From assembly GCA_017409005.1 (NCBI GenBank), contig JAFQTP010000003.1, positions 124,001 to 188,000 of the forward strand: DNA of 64,000 bases, given 5' to 3'. Numbering within the stretch: the stretch's first letter is position 1; each line of letters begins with the position of its first letter. The notes beneath the pieces are model-generated. The model made no database searches, had not been told where the DNA came from, and was given only the letters and a program-made list of their open reading frames with translations. The translations under genes and the position numbers were made by a program. Source of the stretch: Clostridia bacterium (GTDB lineage: Bacteria; Bacillota; Clostridia; Christensenellales; UBA1242). Shown one piece after another: positions 18,315 to 28,430 of the stretch.

Positions 18315-19364
18315 ATGAAAGAAGAGTTTAAAATATCAGAACGCAAACACGAACTTCTTATAAGTGCTGTTGAGGGATACATCGAAAATGCAAGCCCAAT
18401 AACAAGCGAAAAGGTTCAAAAAGCACTTTTTAAAAATTTAAGCAGTGCTACGCTTAGAAACGAACTTAGTGCTTTAGAAGAAATGGGCTTTTTAAAACAA
18501 CTGCACACAAGTTCTGGGCGTATTCCAACAACAAAAGCTTATAGGTATTATGTTAACAACATAATTCAAAATAACGCACTTGATTCAAACGTTATTGACG
18601 AAATTAAAGATAAATTTGTTACAAGGTCGGCATTTTTAAGCGATATGCTAACAAACATTGCAAAAAGTATTAATCAAATAACAAATTTTCCAACCTATGT
18701 TCGAATTAAAAGTTTCAACGATTTAACAGTTCAGGGCATAAACATAATTCCGTTAATTACAGGGCAAGGTTTAATTTTGTTTCAAACCAATGCTGGAATT
18801 ATTAATAACACAATAGAACTTAGCCCCGATGTTACCGAGGAAATTTGTAAAGATGCTTCAAAATATTTAACAACAAACCTATATAACAAAAAAATTACAG
18901 ATATTATTGAAAACATTGACTATTATAACGAAATGTTTAAAAAACAAATTAAGTTTTATCAGGATTTGTTTGTTGCAGTTACAGGCATTTTAAAGCAGTT
19001 TGCCGAGGAGCGTTCTTCAAAACTTATTAGCTCTAACACAACAAAACTATTATCCGAACCAGAATATAAAGATGTTAACGAAGTTAAAAAACTAGTTAAA
19101 CTTATCGAAAACGAAAAAGAAATTAAAGAAATTATTGAAAACATCGACGATAACTCTTCAAATGATGTTGTGTTTACAATAGGCGACGAAAATTTAAACG
19201 AAAAGTATTCCGATTATTCAATAATTAACACAAACTATCACATTGGAAATGGAGTTGTTGCAAGCGTTAGTGTGCTTGGTCCAGAACGAATGAACTATGC
19301 AAAAATTGCTTCTGCATTAAAATATATTTCCGACGAACTTAGTAAATATAATAAGGAGAAATAA
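18315..19364 (+). CDS. hrcA: Heat-inducible transcription repressor HrcA
   Basis: 349 residues. The N-terminal winged helix (RKHELLISAVEGYIE, then SSATLRNELSALEEMGFLKQLHTSSGRIPT) reads the CIRCE site 40 bp upstream; a GAF-like dimerisation domain and the C-terminal helix (ALKYISDELSKY) follow. It is the first gene of the heat-shock operon and autoregulated through CIRCE. AAGGA precedes the ATG. grpE follows with no gap. Confidence 0.96.
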   Translation: MKEEFKISERKHELLISAVEGYIENASPITSEKVQKALFKNLSSATLRNELSALEEMGFLKQLHTSSGRIPTTKAYRYYVNNIIQNNALDSNVIDEIKDKFVTRSAFLSDMLTNIAKSINQITNFPTYVRIKSFNDLTVQGINIIPLITGQGLILFQTNAGIINNTIELSPDVTEEICKDASKYLTTNLYNKKITDIIENIDYYNEMFKKQIKFYQDLFVAVTGILKQFAEERSSKLISSNTTKLLSEPEYKDVNEVKKLVKLIENEKEIKEIIENIDDNSSNDVVFTIGDENLNEKYSDYSIINTNYHIGNGVVASVSVLGPERMNYAKIASALKYISDELSKYNKEK

Positions 19365-19958
19365 ATGGCAAAAAAAGATAATTGCAAAAAACAAGATTTA
19401 GACGACGATAAAAAATGTGGTTGTTCGCCTGATTGTGAGTGCGGTTGCCAAGATGGTGAAGATTGCACATGTAGTCATAATTGCGAATGTGGCGGCGAAT
19501 GCGACGATGATTGCGAATGCGGTTGCCACACCGATTTAAGCGACGAAGCACTTGGTTATTTAGAACTTGCTCAGCGCATTCAAGCCGACTTCGAAAATTA
19601 TAAACGCAGAAATGCTGAAGTTGAAAAGCAAAGTTTTAATAATGGTGTTTATGCCTTTGTTACAAAACTTCTTCCGGTTTTAGATAGTTTTAAACAAGCA
19701 CGTGCAACCATTAAAGACGAAAGCGCACTTGCTGGACTAGAAATTATTCATAATCAATTAATTAAAGCTCTTTCAAGTTTTGGCATTTACAAAATTGAAT
19801 GTGCTGGTCAAAAATTTGACCCAAATTTACACAATGCTGTTTTAACCGATTGCGACGAAACTAAAGAAGACGAAGTTATTTTAGAGGAACTGCAAGAAGG
19901 CTTTAAATCTGATTCTAAAGTTATTAGGCACAGTGTTGTAAAAATTAACAAACTATAG
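19365..19958 (+). CDS. grpE: GrpE nucleotide-exchange factor with Cys-rich N-terminal extension
   Basis: 197 residues. From about residue 60 it is a normal GrpE: long helix with RIQADFENYKRR, then a beta domain with FDPNLHNAV and RHSVVKI. It exchanges nucleotide on DnaK. The first 54 residues are odd: 14 Cys (7, 18, 20, 24, 26, 28, 34, 36, 40, 42, 46, 50, 52, 54), mostly CxC or CxCxC spaced by Asp/Glu/Gly, plus two His. GrpE N-termini are usually acidic and Cys-free. This resembles a metallothionein and may bind metal or sense oxidants. The start is fixed by AAGGAG and the hrcA stop. Confidence 0.95.
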   Translation: MAKKDNCKKQDLDDDKKCGCSPDCECGCQDGEDCTCSHNCECGGECDDDCECGCHTDLSDEALGYLELAQRIQADFENYKRRNAEVEKQSFNNGVYAFVTKLLPVLDSFKQARATIKDESALAGLEIIHNQLIKALSSFGIYKIECAGQKFDPNLHNAVLTDCDETKEDEVILEELQEGFKSDSKVIRHSVVKINKL

Positions 19959-19961
19959 TAG

Positions 19962-19981
19962 TATGCAAACTGCTATGCAAA
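19962..19981 (+). repeat. Tandem TATGCAAA pair between grpE and dnaK
   Basis: TATGCAAA at 19962-19969 and 19974-19981, a 12-bp period. The same arrangement occurs at 54354-54373. No function is known. Confidence 0.5.
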
Positions 19982-20030
19982 ACTAAAAAAACAAACAAAT
20001 ATAAACATTTTTTAAATTTAAGGAGATTAA

Positions 20031-21869
<1,839 letters not shown>

Positions 21870-21941
21870 TAACTACGCTTTTAATTTAAACTTTAAATAA
21901 ACTAACCATCAAACTTAAAGTTTAATTTAAAATAAAATTTG

Positions 21942-21970
21942 TTAGAGGGAAGTAATTTGCTTTCCTCTAA
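21942..21970 (+). other. Stem-loop between dnaK and dnaJ
   Basis: TTAGAGGGAAG/CTTTCCTCTAA (11 pairs, one G-T) with a 7-nt loop and no T-run. More likely an mRNA stability or processing element than a terminator. Confidence 0.55.
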
Positions 21971-22002
21971 TAAACTATTAAAATGGTAAAAGGAAATAAA
22001 TT

Positions 22003-23133
22003 GTGGCACAAAAAAATTATTACGATATTTTAGGTGTTTCAAAAGATGCTAGTGCAGACGAAATTAAAAGTGCATACCGAAGCATGGCTAAAAAATATCA
22101 CCCAGATATTAACAAAGAACCTGGTGCCGCCGAAAAATTTAAGGAAGTTAACGAGGCATACGAGGTTTTAAGCGACCCAACAAAAAAGAGTAATTACGAC
22201 AATTACGGTAGTGCCTCTGGTCCAAACCCTAACGACTTTTTTGGCGGAGCTGGTGGCGGATTTGGCGGTGGTTTTGGCTTTGGTGGCTTAGACGATTTGT
22301 TTAACATGTTTAGTGGCGGATTTGGCGGTGGAAAACGCAATTCAACTGCAGTTAATGGGCAAGATATTGATATTAAATTAAATTTATCGTTCGAAGAAGC
22401 TGTTTTTGGTTGCAGCAAAGAAATTAATGTAAATAAAGTTGAAAGTTGTTCTCACTGCTCAGGTACTGGTGCTAAAAATGGCACAAAGTTTACCACATGT
22501 TCTGAATGTAATGGTGCTGGCACAGTTTCTTATGCTGAAAATACAATTCTAGGTCGTGTTGTTCGAACTGGCGTTTGCAAATCTTGTGGCGGAACCGGTA
22601 AAAAAATTATTGAAAAATGTGAACATTGCAATGGCGACGGATATAACAAACTTAATAAAACTATTTCTGTTAAAGTTCCTGCCGGTATTGACGATGGTCA
22701 AATTTTAACTATGCCAAATGGTGGCAACGCTGGTATTCGTGGTGGCAAAAATGGTGATTTGCATATTTACATTAATGTTAAACAACACAAACTATTCGAG
22801 CGTGATGGAATCGATTTAAATTTAAAAGTTTATGTTCCGTTCTACACACTTTTAGCTGGTGGTGAAGTTGAAGTTCCGTTAACCAAAGGAACAACAACAA
22901 TCAAAATTCCAGAGCTTACACAAAGTAACACCATATTTAAACTTAAAGGTAAAGGTATTAAAGATCTAAATTCTAATAGCTACGGAAACATTAACGTAAC
23001 AATTGTTGGTGAAGCTCCTAAAAGCCTAAATAAGGCAACTAAAAAACTTCTAGAACAATTAAAAGACGAGTTAGATTCCGACGATTTTAGCCGTTACAAA
23101 GGTTACTTAAAAGATTTAGATAAATTAGATTAA
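22003..23133 (+). CDS. dnaJ: Co-chaperone DnaJ (Hsp40)
   Basis: 376 residues starting at GTG, AAAAGGAAATAAATT upstream. J domain (residues 1-67) with the HPD triad in KKYHPDI, a Gly/Phe-rich linker ([12 protein letters not shown]), four CxxCxGxG zinc motifs ([32 protein letters not shown]) and the two C-terminal substrate-binding barrels. It stimulates DnaK ATPase. Last gene of the operon; its stop codon lies inside the terminator stem. Confidence 0.97.
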   Translation: MAQKNYYDILGVSKDASADEIKSAYRSMAKKYHPDINKEPGAAEKFKEVNEAYEVLSDPTKKSNYDNYGSASGPNPNDFFGGAGGGFGGGFGFGGLDDLFNMFSGGFGGGKRNSTAVNGQDIDIKLNLSFEEAVFGCSKEINVNKVESCSHCSGTGAKNGTKFTTCSECNGAGTVSYAENTILGRVVRTGVCKSCGGTGKKIIEKCEHCNGDGYNKLNKTISVKVPAGIDDGQILTMPNGGNAGIRGGKNGDLHIYINVKQHKLFERDGIDLNLKVYVPFYTLLAGGEVEVPLTKGTTTIKIPELTQSNTIFKLKGKGIKDLNSNSYGNINVTIVGEAPKSLNKATKKLLEQLKDELDSDDFSRYKGYLKDLDKLD

Positions 23134-23160
23134 TGCAGTTTGCGTTAATCTTTTTTATTT
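23127..23160 (+). terminator. Terminator of the heat-shock operon
   Basis: AGATTAATGC/GCGTTAATCT stem (23127-23136 and 23142-23151), T-run after; it overlaps the dnaJ stop. Confidence 0.88.
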
Positions 23161-23233
23161 TGTAATTAATTGTTATTTCTTTACCAAAAAGTTTTGTTGT
23201 TATATAATAACTAAAACTAAAGGGGAAAGTTTT

Positions 23234-24019
23234 ATGGAAAAGAAAAATATGTTAATTGGCACAATTATGGCTATTTTATGTGGCTTAGTTGGTTGTGTTG
23301 TGTGGGGCATTTTATATTATTTTGAAATTATTGCTGGACTTGCTTCGTTTTTAATTATTTATCTTGCAGGCATGGCATACAAAAAATTTGGTAAAGTTAA
23401 ATACTTTTCTAAAGTAGATTATTTAATTTTAATTACAATTTCTTTAGTCGAACTTGTAGTAACATTCCTTGTTTGCTATGGTATTTTAATTAAAGGAATT
23501 TATGCCGATGCTGGAATTACAGTAACATTTATGGAAAGTGTTGCTGCATTATTTGAAATGGCTGAACAATATGCCGATATCAAATCTGCATTAACTATGG
23601 ATATTTTGGCAAGTATCTTCTTTTTAATTGCGGGCATTGGTTATTATATTCGTCAAGAAAAGCGTAAAAAACGTGCAGAAGAAGCAAAACAACCAGGTGC
23701 TCCAGTTAATAAAAACGACAATGTAACAATTGTTCCTTACACCGAAGAAAATGCTAATATGCAACAACCTGAGCCTACATATAACGCTGAAAATAATAAT
23801 CAAGCAAATGCTGAACCTAATTTTCAACAAACTGAGCAAATGCCAGAGCAAAACGTTCAACCATCTTTTCAAGCAAGTGTTAAAAATCAAAGTGCTGAGC
23901 AAACTAGTGATAATGGCGTTTCGGTGCGTCCATTCAATCCTGAAACCGATGGGCAACTTTTAAATACCGATGTTCCACAACAATTTAACACAAATCCAAC
24001 CGATAACAATAACGAATAA
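23234..24019 (+). CDS. Hypothetical membrane protein with Gln/Asn-rich tail
   Basis: 261 residues. Hydrophobic segments at about 6-27, 30-50, 63-88 and 122-141 predict four membrane helices. A Lys/Arg cluster (RQEKRKKRAEE) follows the last one, so the C-terminal 100 residues, which are low-complexity and rich in Gln, Asn, Pro and Glu, should be cytosolic. GGGGAAAG precedes the ATG and a terminator follows, so it is a single-gene unit. Family not recognised. Confidence 0.65.
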   Translation: MEKKNMLIGTIMAILCGLVGCVVWGILYYFEIIAGLASFLIIYLAGMAYKKFGKVKYFSKVDYLILITISLVELVVTFLVCYGILIKGIYADAGITVTFMESVAALFEMAEQYADIKSALTMDILASIFFLIAGIGYYIRQEKRKKRAEEAKQPGAPVNKNDNVTIVPYTEENANMQQPEPTYNAENNNQANAEPNFQQTEQMPEQNVQPSFQASVKNQSAEQTSDNGVSVRPFNPETDGQLLNTDVPQQFNTNPTDNNNE

Positions 24020-24044
24020 AGAGAACTAAAAGTTCTCTTTTTTT
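24020..24044 (+). terminator. Intrinsic terminator
   Basis: AGAGAACT/AGTTCTCT stem with an AAA loop and T7 tail. Confidence 0.92.
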
Positions 24045-24094
24045 ATGGCTATATTATTTTAATTAATTTAATTTATGTGTTAAAATATTAAGGT

Positions 24095-24817
24095 ATGAAA
24101 ACATTTTTTGTTGACCATGTAAATTCTAATTTAATAACCCTTTCTGGCGACGAGCATAACCATTTAAAAAATGTTATGAGGCTTCAAGTTGGCGATAATG
24201 TTAAAGTTGTTTGCGGAAACGAATTTAACTATTTTTGCACAATTTCTGAAATTAATAAAAATAGTTCAGTTTTAAAAGTTGATGGCCGCGAGCTTAACCA
24301 AGCAAACCCAAAAGTAAACTTAACTTGTTATATGGCGTTAATTAAAAATGATAATTTAAGTTTGGTTGTTCAAAAACTAACTGAACTTGGTTGTTCAACA
24401 TTTGTTCCGTTTGAAAGTCGATATACCGTTAATAAAGATAAAGGTGCAAAATCCGATAAACTTAGTTTAATTTCAAAACAAAGTTTAAAGCAGTGTGGCA
24501 GAAGCATTCCAATGCAAATTTTGCCAACACAAAAACTAACTAATTTAACCGATATGCTTTCTAAGCACGACCTAATAATTTTTGCTAACGAAACCGAAAA
24601 AAGTTTATCTTTAACCGATGCGTTAAATCAAAATAGTAGTTCTAAAAACATTGCAATAATTGTTGGTTGCGAGGGTGGTTTTGAACAATCGGAAATTGAT
24701 TATTTGGTTAACCAAGGTGCAATTAGTGTTAGTTTAGGCAGTCGTATTTTGCGTGCAGAAACCGCAAGCATAATGCTAAGTGCAATTGTTTTAAATCATT
24801 TTAAGGAGTATGTGTAA
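24095..24817 (+). CDS. rsmE: 16S rRNA m3U1498 methyltransferase RsmE
   Basis: 240 residues, SPOUT family with the C-terminal trefoil knot: GCEGGF near residue 191, then LGSRILRAETA (about 215-225), the SAM-binding RsmE signature. The N-terminal PUA-like domain has DEHNHLKNVMRL. It methylates U1498 in the decoding centre. AAGG lies just before the ATG; TAAAAT at 24078-24083 is the nearest -10-like element. Followed 6 bp later by mtaB, as in B. subtilis. Confidence 0.94.
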   Translation: MKTFFVDHVNSNLITLSGDEHNHLKNVMRLQVGDNVKVVCGNEFNYFCTISEINKNSSVLKVDGRELNQANPKVNLTCYMALIKNDNLSLVVQKLTELGCSTFVPFESRYTVNKDKGAKSDKLSLISKQSLKQCGRSIPMQILPTQKLTNLTDMLSKHDLIIFANETEKSLSLTDALNQNSSSKNIAIIVGCEGGFEQSEIDYLVNQGAISVSLGSRILRAETASIMLSAIVLNHFKEYV

Positions 24818-24823
24818 AATACT

Positions 24824-26107
24824 ATGCAAAATGTTAAAAATCAGCCTAAAAAAGCGTGTTTAGTTAGCCTTGGGTGTAAAGTTAATAAATATGAAATCGA
24901 TTGTATGGCAAACATTTTAAAAAATGCCGGCTGGCAAGTAACACTAAAACATGAGCCTGCCGATTTGTTTGTTGTTAACACATGCGCTGTTACTAACGAA
25001 GGCGAAAAAAAATCTAGGCAATATATTGCAAAACTTTCAAAACTTAATCCTAATGCCAAAATTATTGTTTGCGGTTGTGCTTCCGAAAACAATCCTGAAC
25101 AATTTAAAAAACCAAATGTTATTTCAATTATTGGCAACGAAGGAAAAGAAAATATATTAGATTTAATTAATAACCCTAGGGTTGAACATTTTGAGTTTAC
25201 TAACAGCTTTAATCATAAAACTATTAATCCAATAAAATCACAAACAAGGGCATACATTAAAGTTCAAGATGGTTGCAATAACTTTTGTTCCTATTGTTTA
25301 ATTCCTTACATTCGTGGACGTAGTAGGTCAAGGGAACTTAGTAGTGTGCTTGCCGAGGCTGAAGAACTTGCAAAATTTAATGCTGAACTAGTTGTAACAG
25401 GAATTGACCTATCAAGCTATAAAATTGATGGAAAGTTGGCTTTAGGTGAACTTATTTATTCAATGCGTAATTTACCATGCAGAGTTAGGTTGGGAAGTTT
25501 AGAAGTTAATGTTATAACCGACGATTTTATGCATTTTTTAACTCGAACACCAAACTTTTGTCCGCAATTTCATTTAAGTTTGCAAAGTGGCTCAAATGCA
25601 ACATTGAAGCGCATGAACAGACACTATACAACAACCGAATATTTAAACAAAGTTGAACTTATTAGAAAATACTATCCATACGCAAACATTACAACCGATG
25701 TTATTGTTGGTTTTGTTGGTGAAACCGATGCCGAGTTTGAAGAAACAAAACAAACCTGCAAGCTTGCAAACTTTGGTGCAATGCACATTTTTCCTTATTC
25801 AAAACGTGAGGGCACAATGGCGTGTAAGTTAACCGAAAAAATTCCAAGTGGCGTTATTGTTAAAAATCGAATTAAAGAACTTAACGAAGTTAAAGAACAA
25901 TCTGCCATTAAGTTTTATAAACAATTAGAAGGTTTAACATTTAATATGCTTGTTGAAGAACAAGAAGAAAACTATTTTGTTGGTTTTACTGAAAACTATG
26001 TTAAAGTTTATGTGTCTGAAACTTTAACCGAAAATCAAATTGTAAAGGTAAAACTAATTAAACCATATAAATCTGGCATGCTTGCCGAAGTTATTAAGGA
26101 GGCTTAA
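24824..26107 (+). CDS. mtaB: tRNA t6A37 methylthiotransferase MtaB
   Basis: 427 residues, radical SAM methylthiotransferase making ms2t6A37. The N-terminal UPF0004 domain holds cluster Cys18 (LGCKVN), Cys54 (NTCAVT) and the CGC near 83-85; the radical SAM motif is CNNFCSYC (Cys151, 155, 158); the TRAM domain follows. The CKVNKYE motif favours MtaB over MiaB. The HIT gene starts 2 bp after its stop, with AGGAGG inside the 3' end of mtaB. Confidence 0.95.
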   Translation: MQNVKNQPKKACLVSLGCKVNKYEIDCMANILKNAGWQVTLKHEPADLFVVNTCAVTNEGEKKSRQYIAKLSKLNPNAKIIVCGCASENNPEQFKKPNVISIIGNEGKENILDLINNPRVEHFEFTNSFNHKTINPIKSQTRAYIKVQDGCNNFCSYCLIPYIRGRSRSRELSSVLAEAEELAKFNAELVVTGIDLSSYKIDGKLALGELIYSMRNLPCRVRLGSLEVNVITDDFMHFLTRTPNFCPQFHLSLQSGSNATLKRMNRHYTTTEYLNKVELIRKYYPYANITTDVIVGFVGETDAEFEETKQTCKLANFGAMHIFPYSKREGTMACKLTEKIPSGVIVKNRIKELNEVKEQSAIKFYKQLEGLTFNMLVEEQEENYFVGFTENYVKVYVSETLTENQIVKVKLIKPYKSGMLAEVIKEA

Positions 26108-26108
26108 T

Positions 26109-26516
26109 ATGAGCGATAATTGCATTTTTTGTAAAATTTTAAAAGGTGAAATTCCCAGTGCTAAAATTTATGAGGACGAACTTACATATGCATTTCTAGA
26201 TATTTCTGGCGATTTTTATGGTCATACTTTAGTTATTCCTAAAAAGCATTGTGCAAATGTTTTAGAGTGCGACCCAAGCACTTTGCAAGCAGTTATGGAA
26301 ACTACACAACTAGTTTCAAAGCACTATGTAGACAATTGTGGTTTTACTGGTGTTAATTTGTTTAACAACAGCGGTGTTAGTGCAGAGCAAAGTGTAATGC
26401 ATTTACATTTTCACATTGTACCAAGAAGTGAAAACGATGGTTATCACATCTCACCAATTAATGAGGGTAATAAGGTTGATTTGTCGGAAGTTAAAGCAAA
26501 ATTAGAAGTTAAATAA
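26109..26516 (+). CDS. HIT-family nucleotide-binding protein
   Basis: 135 residues. The histidine triad is HLHFHIV (His98, 100, 102). N-terminal C5-x2-C8 is the zinc pair of Hint-type proteins. Hint-like enzymes hydrolyse nucleoside phosphoramidates and AMP-lysine adducts; the cell substrate is not known. The ATG at 26109 is preferred over the in-frame upstream start (26082) because AGGAGG sits 7 bp before it and the product then begins MSDNCIFCKI like the family. Confidence 0.93.
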   Translation: MSDNCIFCKILKGEIPSAKIYEDELTYAFLDISGDFYGHTLVIPKKHCANVLECDPSTLQAVMETTQLVSKHYVDNCGFTGVNLFNNSGVSAEQSVMHLHFHIVPRSENDGYHISPINEGNKVDLSEVKAKLEVK

Positions 26517-26553
26517 GTTGTTAAATTTTATAGGCAAATTTTCGCTTTTTCTC

Positions 26554-26582
26554 TTGACTTTTGTGTGTTTAATATGTATTAT
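26554..26582 (+). promoter_or_regulatory. Promoter of rpsU
   Basis: TTGACT (26554-26559), 17 bp, TATTAT (26577-26582). Confidence 0.75.
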
Positions 26583-26618
26583 ATTATCAGAATTTTAAAA
26601 TAAGTGGGTGAATTATTA

Positions 26619-26807
26619 ATGTCAACAGTTAGAGTTGGTGAAAACGAAAACGTTGAAAGCGCTATTAAACGTTTTAAACGTAAATGTCAAAAAGATGGTA
26701 TCATTGGCGACCTTCGCAAACACGAAGCTTACGAAAAACCAAGCGTAAAACGCAAAAAGAAAACTAAAGCAGCTATTAAACGTAACAAAAAAAATAGCCG
26801 TGGTTAA
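26619..26807 (+). CDS. rpsU: 30S ribosomal protein S21
   Basis: 62 residues, basic: begins [20 protein letters not shown] and ends with the Lys/Arg-rich tail typical of S21. The ATG at 26619 is the family start; a GTG at 26604 would add five unrelated residues. AGTGGGTGA precedes it. It has its own promoter and terminator although it follows mtaB-HIT as in other Firmicutes. Confidence 0.95.
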   Translation: MSTVRVGENENVESAIKRFKRKCQKDGIIGDLRKHEAYEKPSVKRKKKTKAAIKRNKKNSRG

Positions 26808-26817
26808 TTAAAAAAAT

Positions 26818-26852
26818 AAAACAAGGGTAGAATATTCTATCCTTGTTTTTTT
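26818..26852 (+). terminator. Bidirectional terminator between rpsU and the XRE gene
   Basis: ACAAGGGTAGAA paired with TTCTATCCTTGT, T-run on both strands. Confidence 0.88.
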
Positions 26853-26856
26853 GTTG

Positions 26857-27045
26857 TTATTCAATAATTTCTTCATATGAAACTTTAAATAATTTTTTAA
26901 GTGCAATAATTTGGTTTATGTTTGGTTCTGAATAGCCATTTTCCCAGTGGCTAATAGTTTTATAACTAACATTTAATATTTTAGCTAATTCTAATTGAGT
27001 TAAATTCATTTCAATTCGTAATTGTTTTAAATTATCCTTAAACAT
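26857..27045 (-). CDS. Small XRE-family transcriptional regulator
   Basis: 62 residues, almost only a helix-turn-helix: LTQLELAKILNVSYKTISHWENG (residues 15-37) is a textbook Cro/CI-type HTH. GAGGT precedes the ATG on the minus strand. It is divergent from the membrane-anchored protein at 27141, and the shared gap holds two TCTC-N7-GAGA palindromes, one over its own likely -10. It is therefore probably an autorepressor that also represses the neighbour. Confidence 0.9.
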   Translation of the reverse strand: MFKDNLKQLRIEMNLTQLELAKILNVSYKTISHWENGYSEPNINQIIALKKLFKVSYEEIIE

Positions 27046-27066
27046 AATTATACCTCAATTTTATTA

Positions 27067-27081
27067 TCTCAAATTATGAGA
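27067..27081. promoter_or_regulatory. Operator 1 of the XRE regulator
   Basis: TCTC-N7-GAGA palindrome (TCTCAAATTATGAGA). It overlaps a minus-strand CATAAT that lies 18 bp from a TTGAGA, so it could autoregulate the XRE gene. Confidence 0.65.
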
Positions 27082-27089
27082 ATAATATG

Positions 27090-27118
27090 TTGACACTCTC
27101 AAAAATGGAGAGTATTAT
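27090..27118 (+). promoter_or_regulatory. Promoter with embedded operator 2 for the gene at 27141
   Basis: TTGACA (27090-27095), 17 bp, TATTAT (27113-27118). CTCTC-N7-GAGAG (27096-27112) fills exactly the 17-bp spacer. It shares TCTC-N7-GAGA with operator 1, start to start 30 bp apart, near three helical turns. Confidence 0.75.
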
Positions 27119-27140
27119 ATTATTAATATATGGGGTAACT

Positions 27141-27806
27141 ATGAAAAAGTTTAAAAATATTGTTTTACCGATTTTAATTTTTTTAGTTTTGGCATATTCT
27201 TTAACTATTAGTATAATATTTAAAATACACGAAAATAAAGTTGAATCTTTGCAAAACGAATTGGAAGAGGGGTTTAAATTAAACACATATTCAAATGCCG
27301 ATTATTTAATTGACCAAGATAATAAAGTAATCAAATATAAAATTGACAAAACTTACATTGTTAAAAATGATGATTATTCTGCACAAATTGAAAGTTGGCA
27401 TCTTTCTGAGTCTTATGCGATTTTTGATAAGTTTAATAGAAATAATGAACCTATCTATAAAACTGTGAATACGGATAATACTTTTTGTGTTATTAGAATG
27501 AAAGTTACTAGTTTAAGAAGAAAAGAAGTCCCTATTTGCTTGGGTGATTTTGATTTAAAATTAGTGTATGGTTCTAAATATGATAATGATATAATGTTAA
27601 ATTCTCAATTTGAATTGTTGGCTACCAACGAAACTATTTTGTTAGATAGTTATCTGTCATATAATTTTTATGTTATTTTCGAAATTCCAAAAGACGATTA
27701 CACAATTGGTAATAGTCCAAATAAATTTGTCTTAATAAATGATTTGATGTTTGGACATTATGATAAAAAATCTGACTGGAATTTTATATATGAACTTAAA
27801 TTTTAA
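27141..27806 (+). CDS. Membrane-anchored protein under XRE control, DUF4352-like
   Basis: About 221 residues. Residues 4-25 form one membrane span or uncleaved signal anchor; the rest should lie outside the cell. The body (FCVIRMKVTSLRRKEVPICLGDFDLKL..., then LLDSYLSYNFYVIFEIP) has the alternating strand pattern of DUF4352/telokin-like Ig folds; this is a weak fold-level guess. I chose the ATG at 27141, after GGGGT, because an upstream start at 27087 would run through the promoter. Its use of AAT and GAT codons is higher than in the neighbours, which may indicate later acquisition. Confidence 0.65.
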   Translation: MKKFKNIVLPILIFLVLAYSLTISIIFKIHENKVESLQNELEEGFKLNTYSNADYLIDQDNKVIKYKIDKTYIVKNDDYSAQIESWHLSESYAIFDKFNRNNEPIYKTVNTDNTFCVIRMKVTSLRRKEVPICLGDFDLKLVYGSKYDNDIMLNSQFELLATNETILLDSYLSYNFYVIFEIPKDDYTIGNSPNKFVLINDLMFGHYDKKSDWNFIYELKF

Positions 27807-27849
27807 TTCTTGTCGAAATTACACGAATAATCACTTGTTTTGTAATGTA

Positions 27850-27882
27850 AAAAGCAAACATAATTTGTTTGCTTTTTTATTA
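27850..27882 (+). terminator. Intrinsic terminator
   Basis: AAAGCAAACA/TGTTTGCTTT stem (27851-27860 and 27866-27875) and T-run. Confidence 0.9.
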
Positions 27883-27933
27883 TTCTTTTTGTTGTTACAC
27901 TAATAAAAATTTTAACACTACAGGAGTAAATTG

Positions 27934-28320
27934 ATGGGTAGCAATAATTTAAAAAGCATGGCTAGCATTGCTAAAGAAAGGTTAAAACGAGGAGCATATT
28001 CAAATGCAGAACGCATTAAGGCAAAAAACGAAATGAATGTTAATAGTTATTTTGTCAAAAATTTTAATGCTTTACAAAAACTTAATTGCAAAGCCGAATT
28101 TAAAACAATTAGTAACGAAATTGACGAGCAATTTATTAGCAAAGTTTATTCAATTTTAAACAGTTCCGAAGATGTTTATAATCCAATTGGTAGGTTGGTT
28201 GATGGCAACGTTTATGCTAGTCTTAGTGATGTTGAAAAACAATTTTATGTTTTAACTTTGGCTGATAAATATAATAAAATTAAAGAAGAATATTATGCAA
28301 CTTCACAAAAAATTGGTTAA
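27934..28320 (+). CDS. Hypothetical protein upstream of pcrA
   Basis: 128 residues, not recognised. The N-terminus is basic and helical (MASIAKERLKRGAYSNAERIKAKNEM); the rest is a soluble mixed fold. The ATG at 27934 lies 7 bp after AGGAG; the TTG one codon earlier is too close to it. No membrane segment or catalytic motif is visible. A terminator-like hairpin follows just before pcrA, so it is likely its own unit. Confidence 0.55.
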   Translation: MGSNNLKSMASIAKERLKRGAYSNAERIKAKNEMNVNSYFVKNFNALQKLNCKAEFKTISNEIDEQFISKVYSILNSSEDVYNPIGRLVDGNVYASLSDVEKQFYVLTLADKYNKIKEEYYATSQKIG

Positions 28321-28373
28321 GTTTGTTTAAATAAAACAATAATTTAAAACTATGTTTTAAAAGCGTATATAAA

Positions 28374-28402
28374 TTGATTAAAACTCTTAAATTTGCTATA
28401 CT
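28374..28402 (+). promoter_or_regulatory. Promoter of pcrA inside a hairpin loop
   Basis: TTGATT (28374-28379), 17 bp, TATACT (28397-28402). The -10 lies in the loop of the inverted repeat at 28381-28426. Confidence 0.65.
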
Positions 28403-28430
28403 TTTATAGATTAAATTTAGGAGTTTTTTT
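28381..28430 (+). terminator. Terminator hairpin abutting the pcrA start
   Basis: AAACTCTTAAATTT (28381-28394) pairs with AAATTTAGGAGTTT (28413-28426), 14 pairs with one T-G, then T7 directly before the pcrA ATG. The right arm contains the pcrA ribosome site. Transcripts from upstream would terminate or hide the site; those from the loop promoter lack the left arm. Confidence 0.7.

Noticed and set aside
27087..27141. Longer N-terminus for the XRE-controlled membrane protein
   Set aside because: It would place coding sequence across the TTGACA/TATTAT promoter and operator and lacks a ribosome site; ATG 27141 gives a clean membrane anchor.
27809..27818. Spo0A-box-like TTGTCGAAAT
   Set aside because: It lies downstream of a gene end with no promoter; a 7-mer match of this kind is expected by chance in a window of this size.
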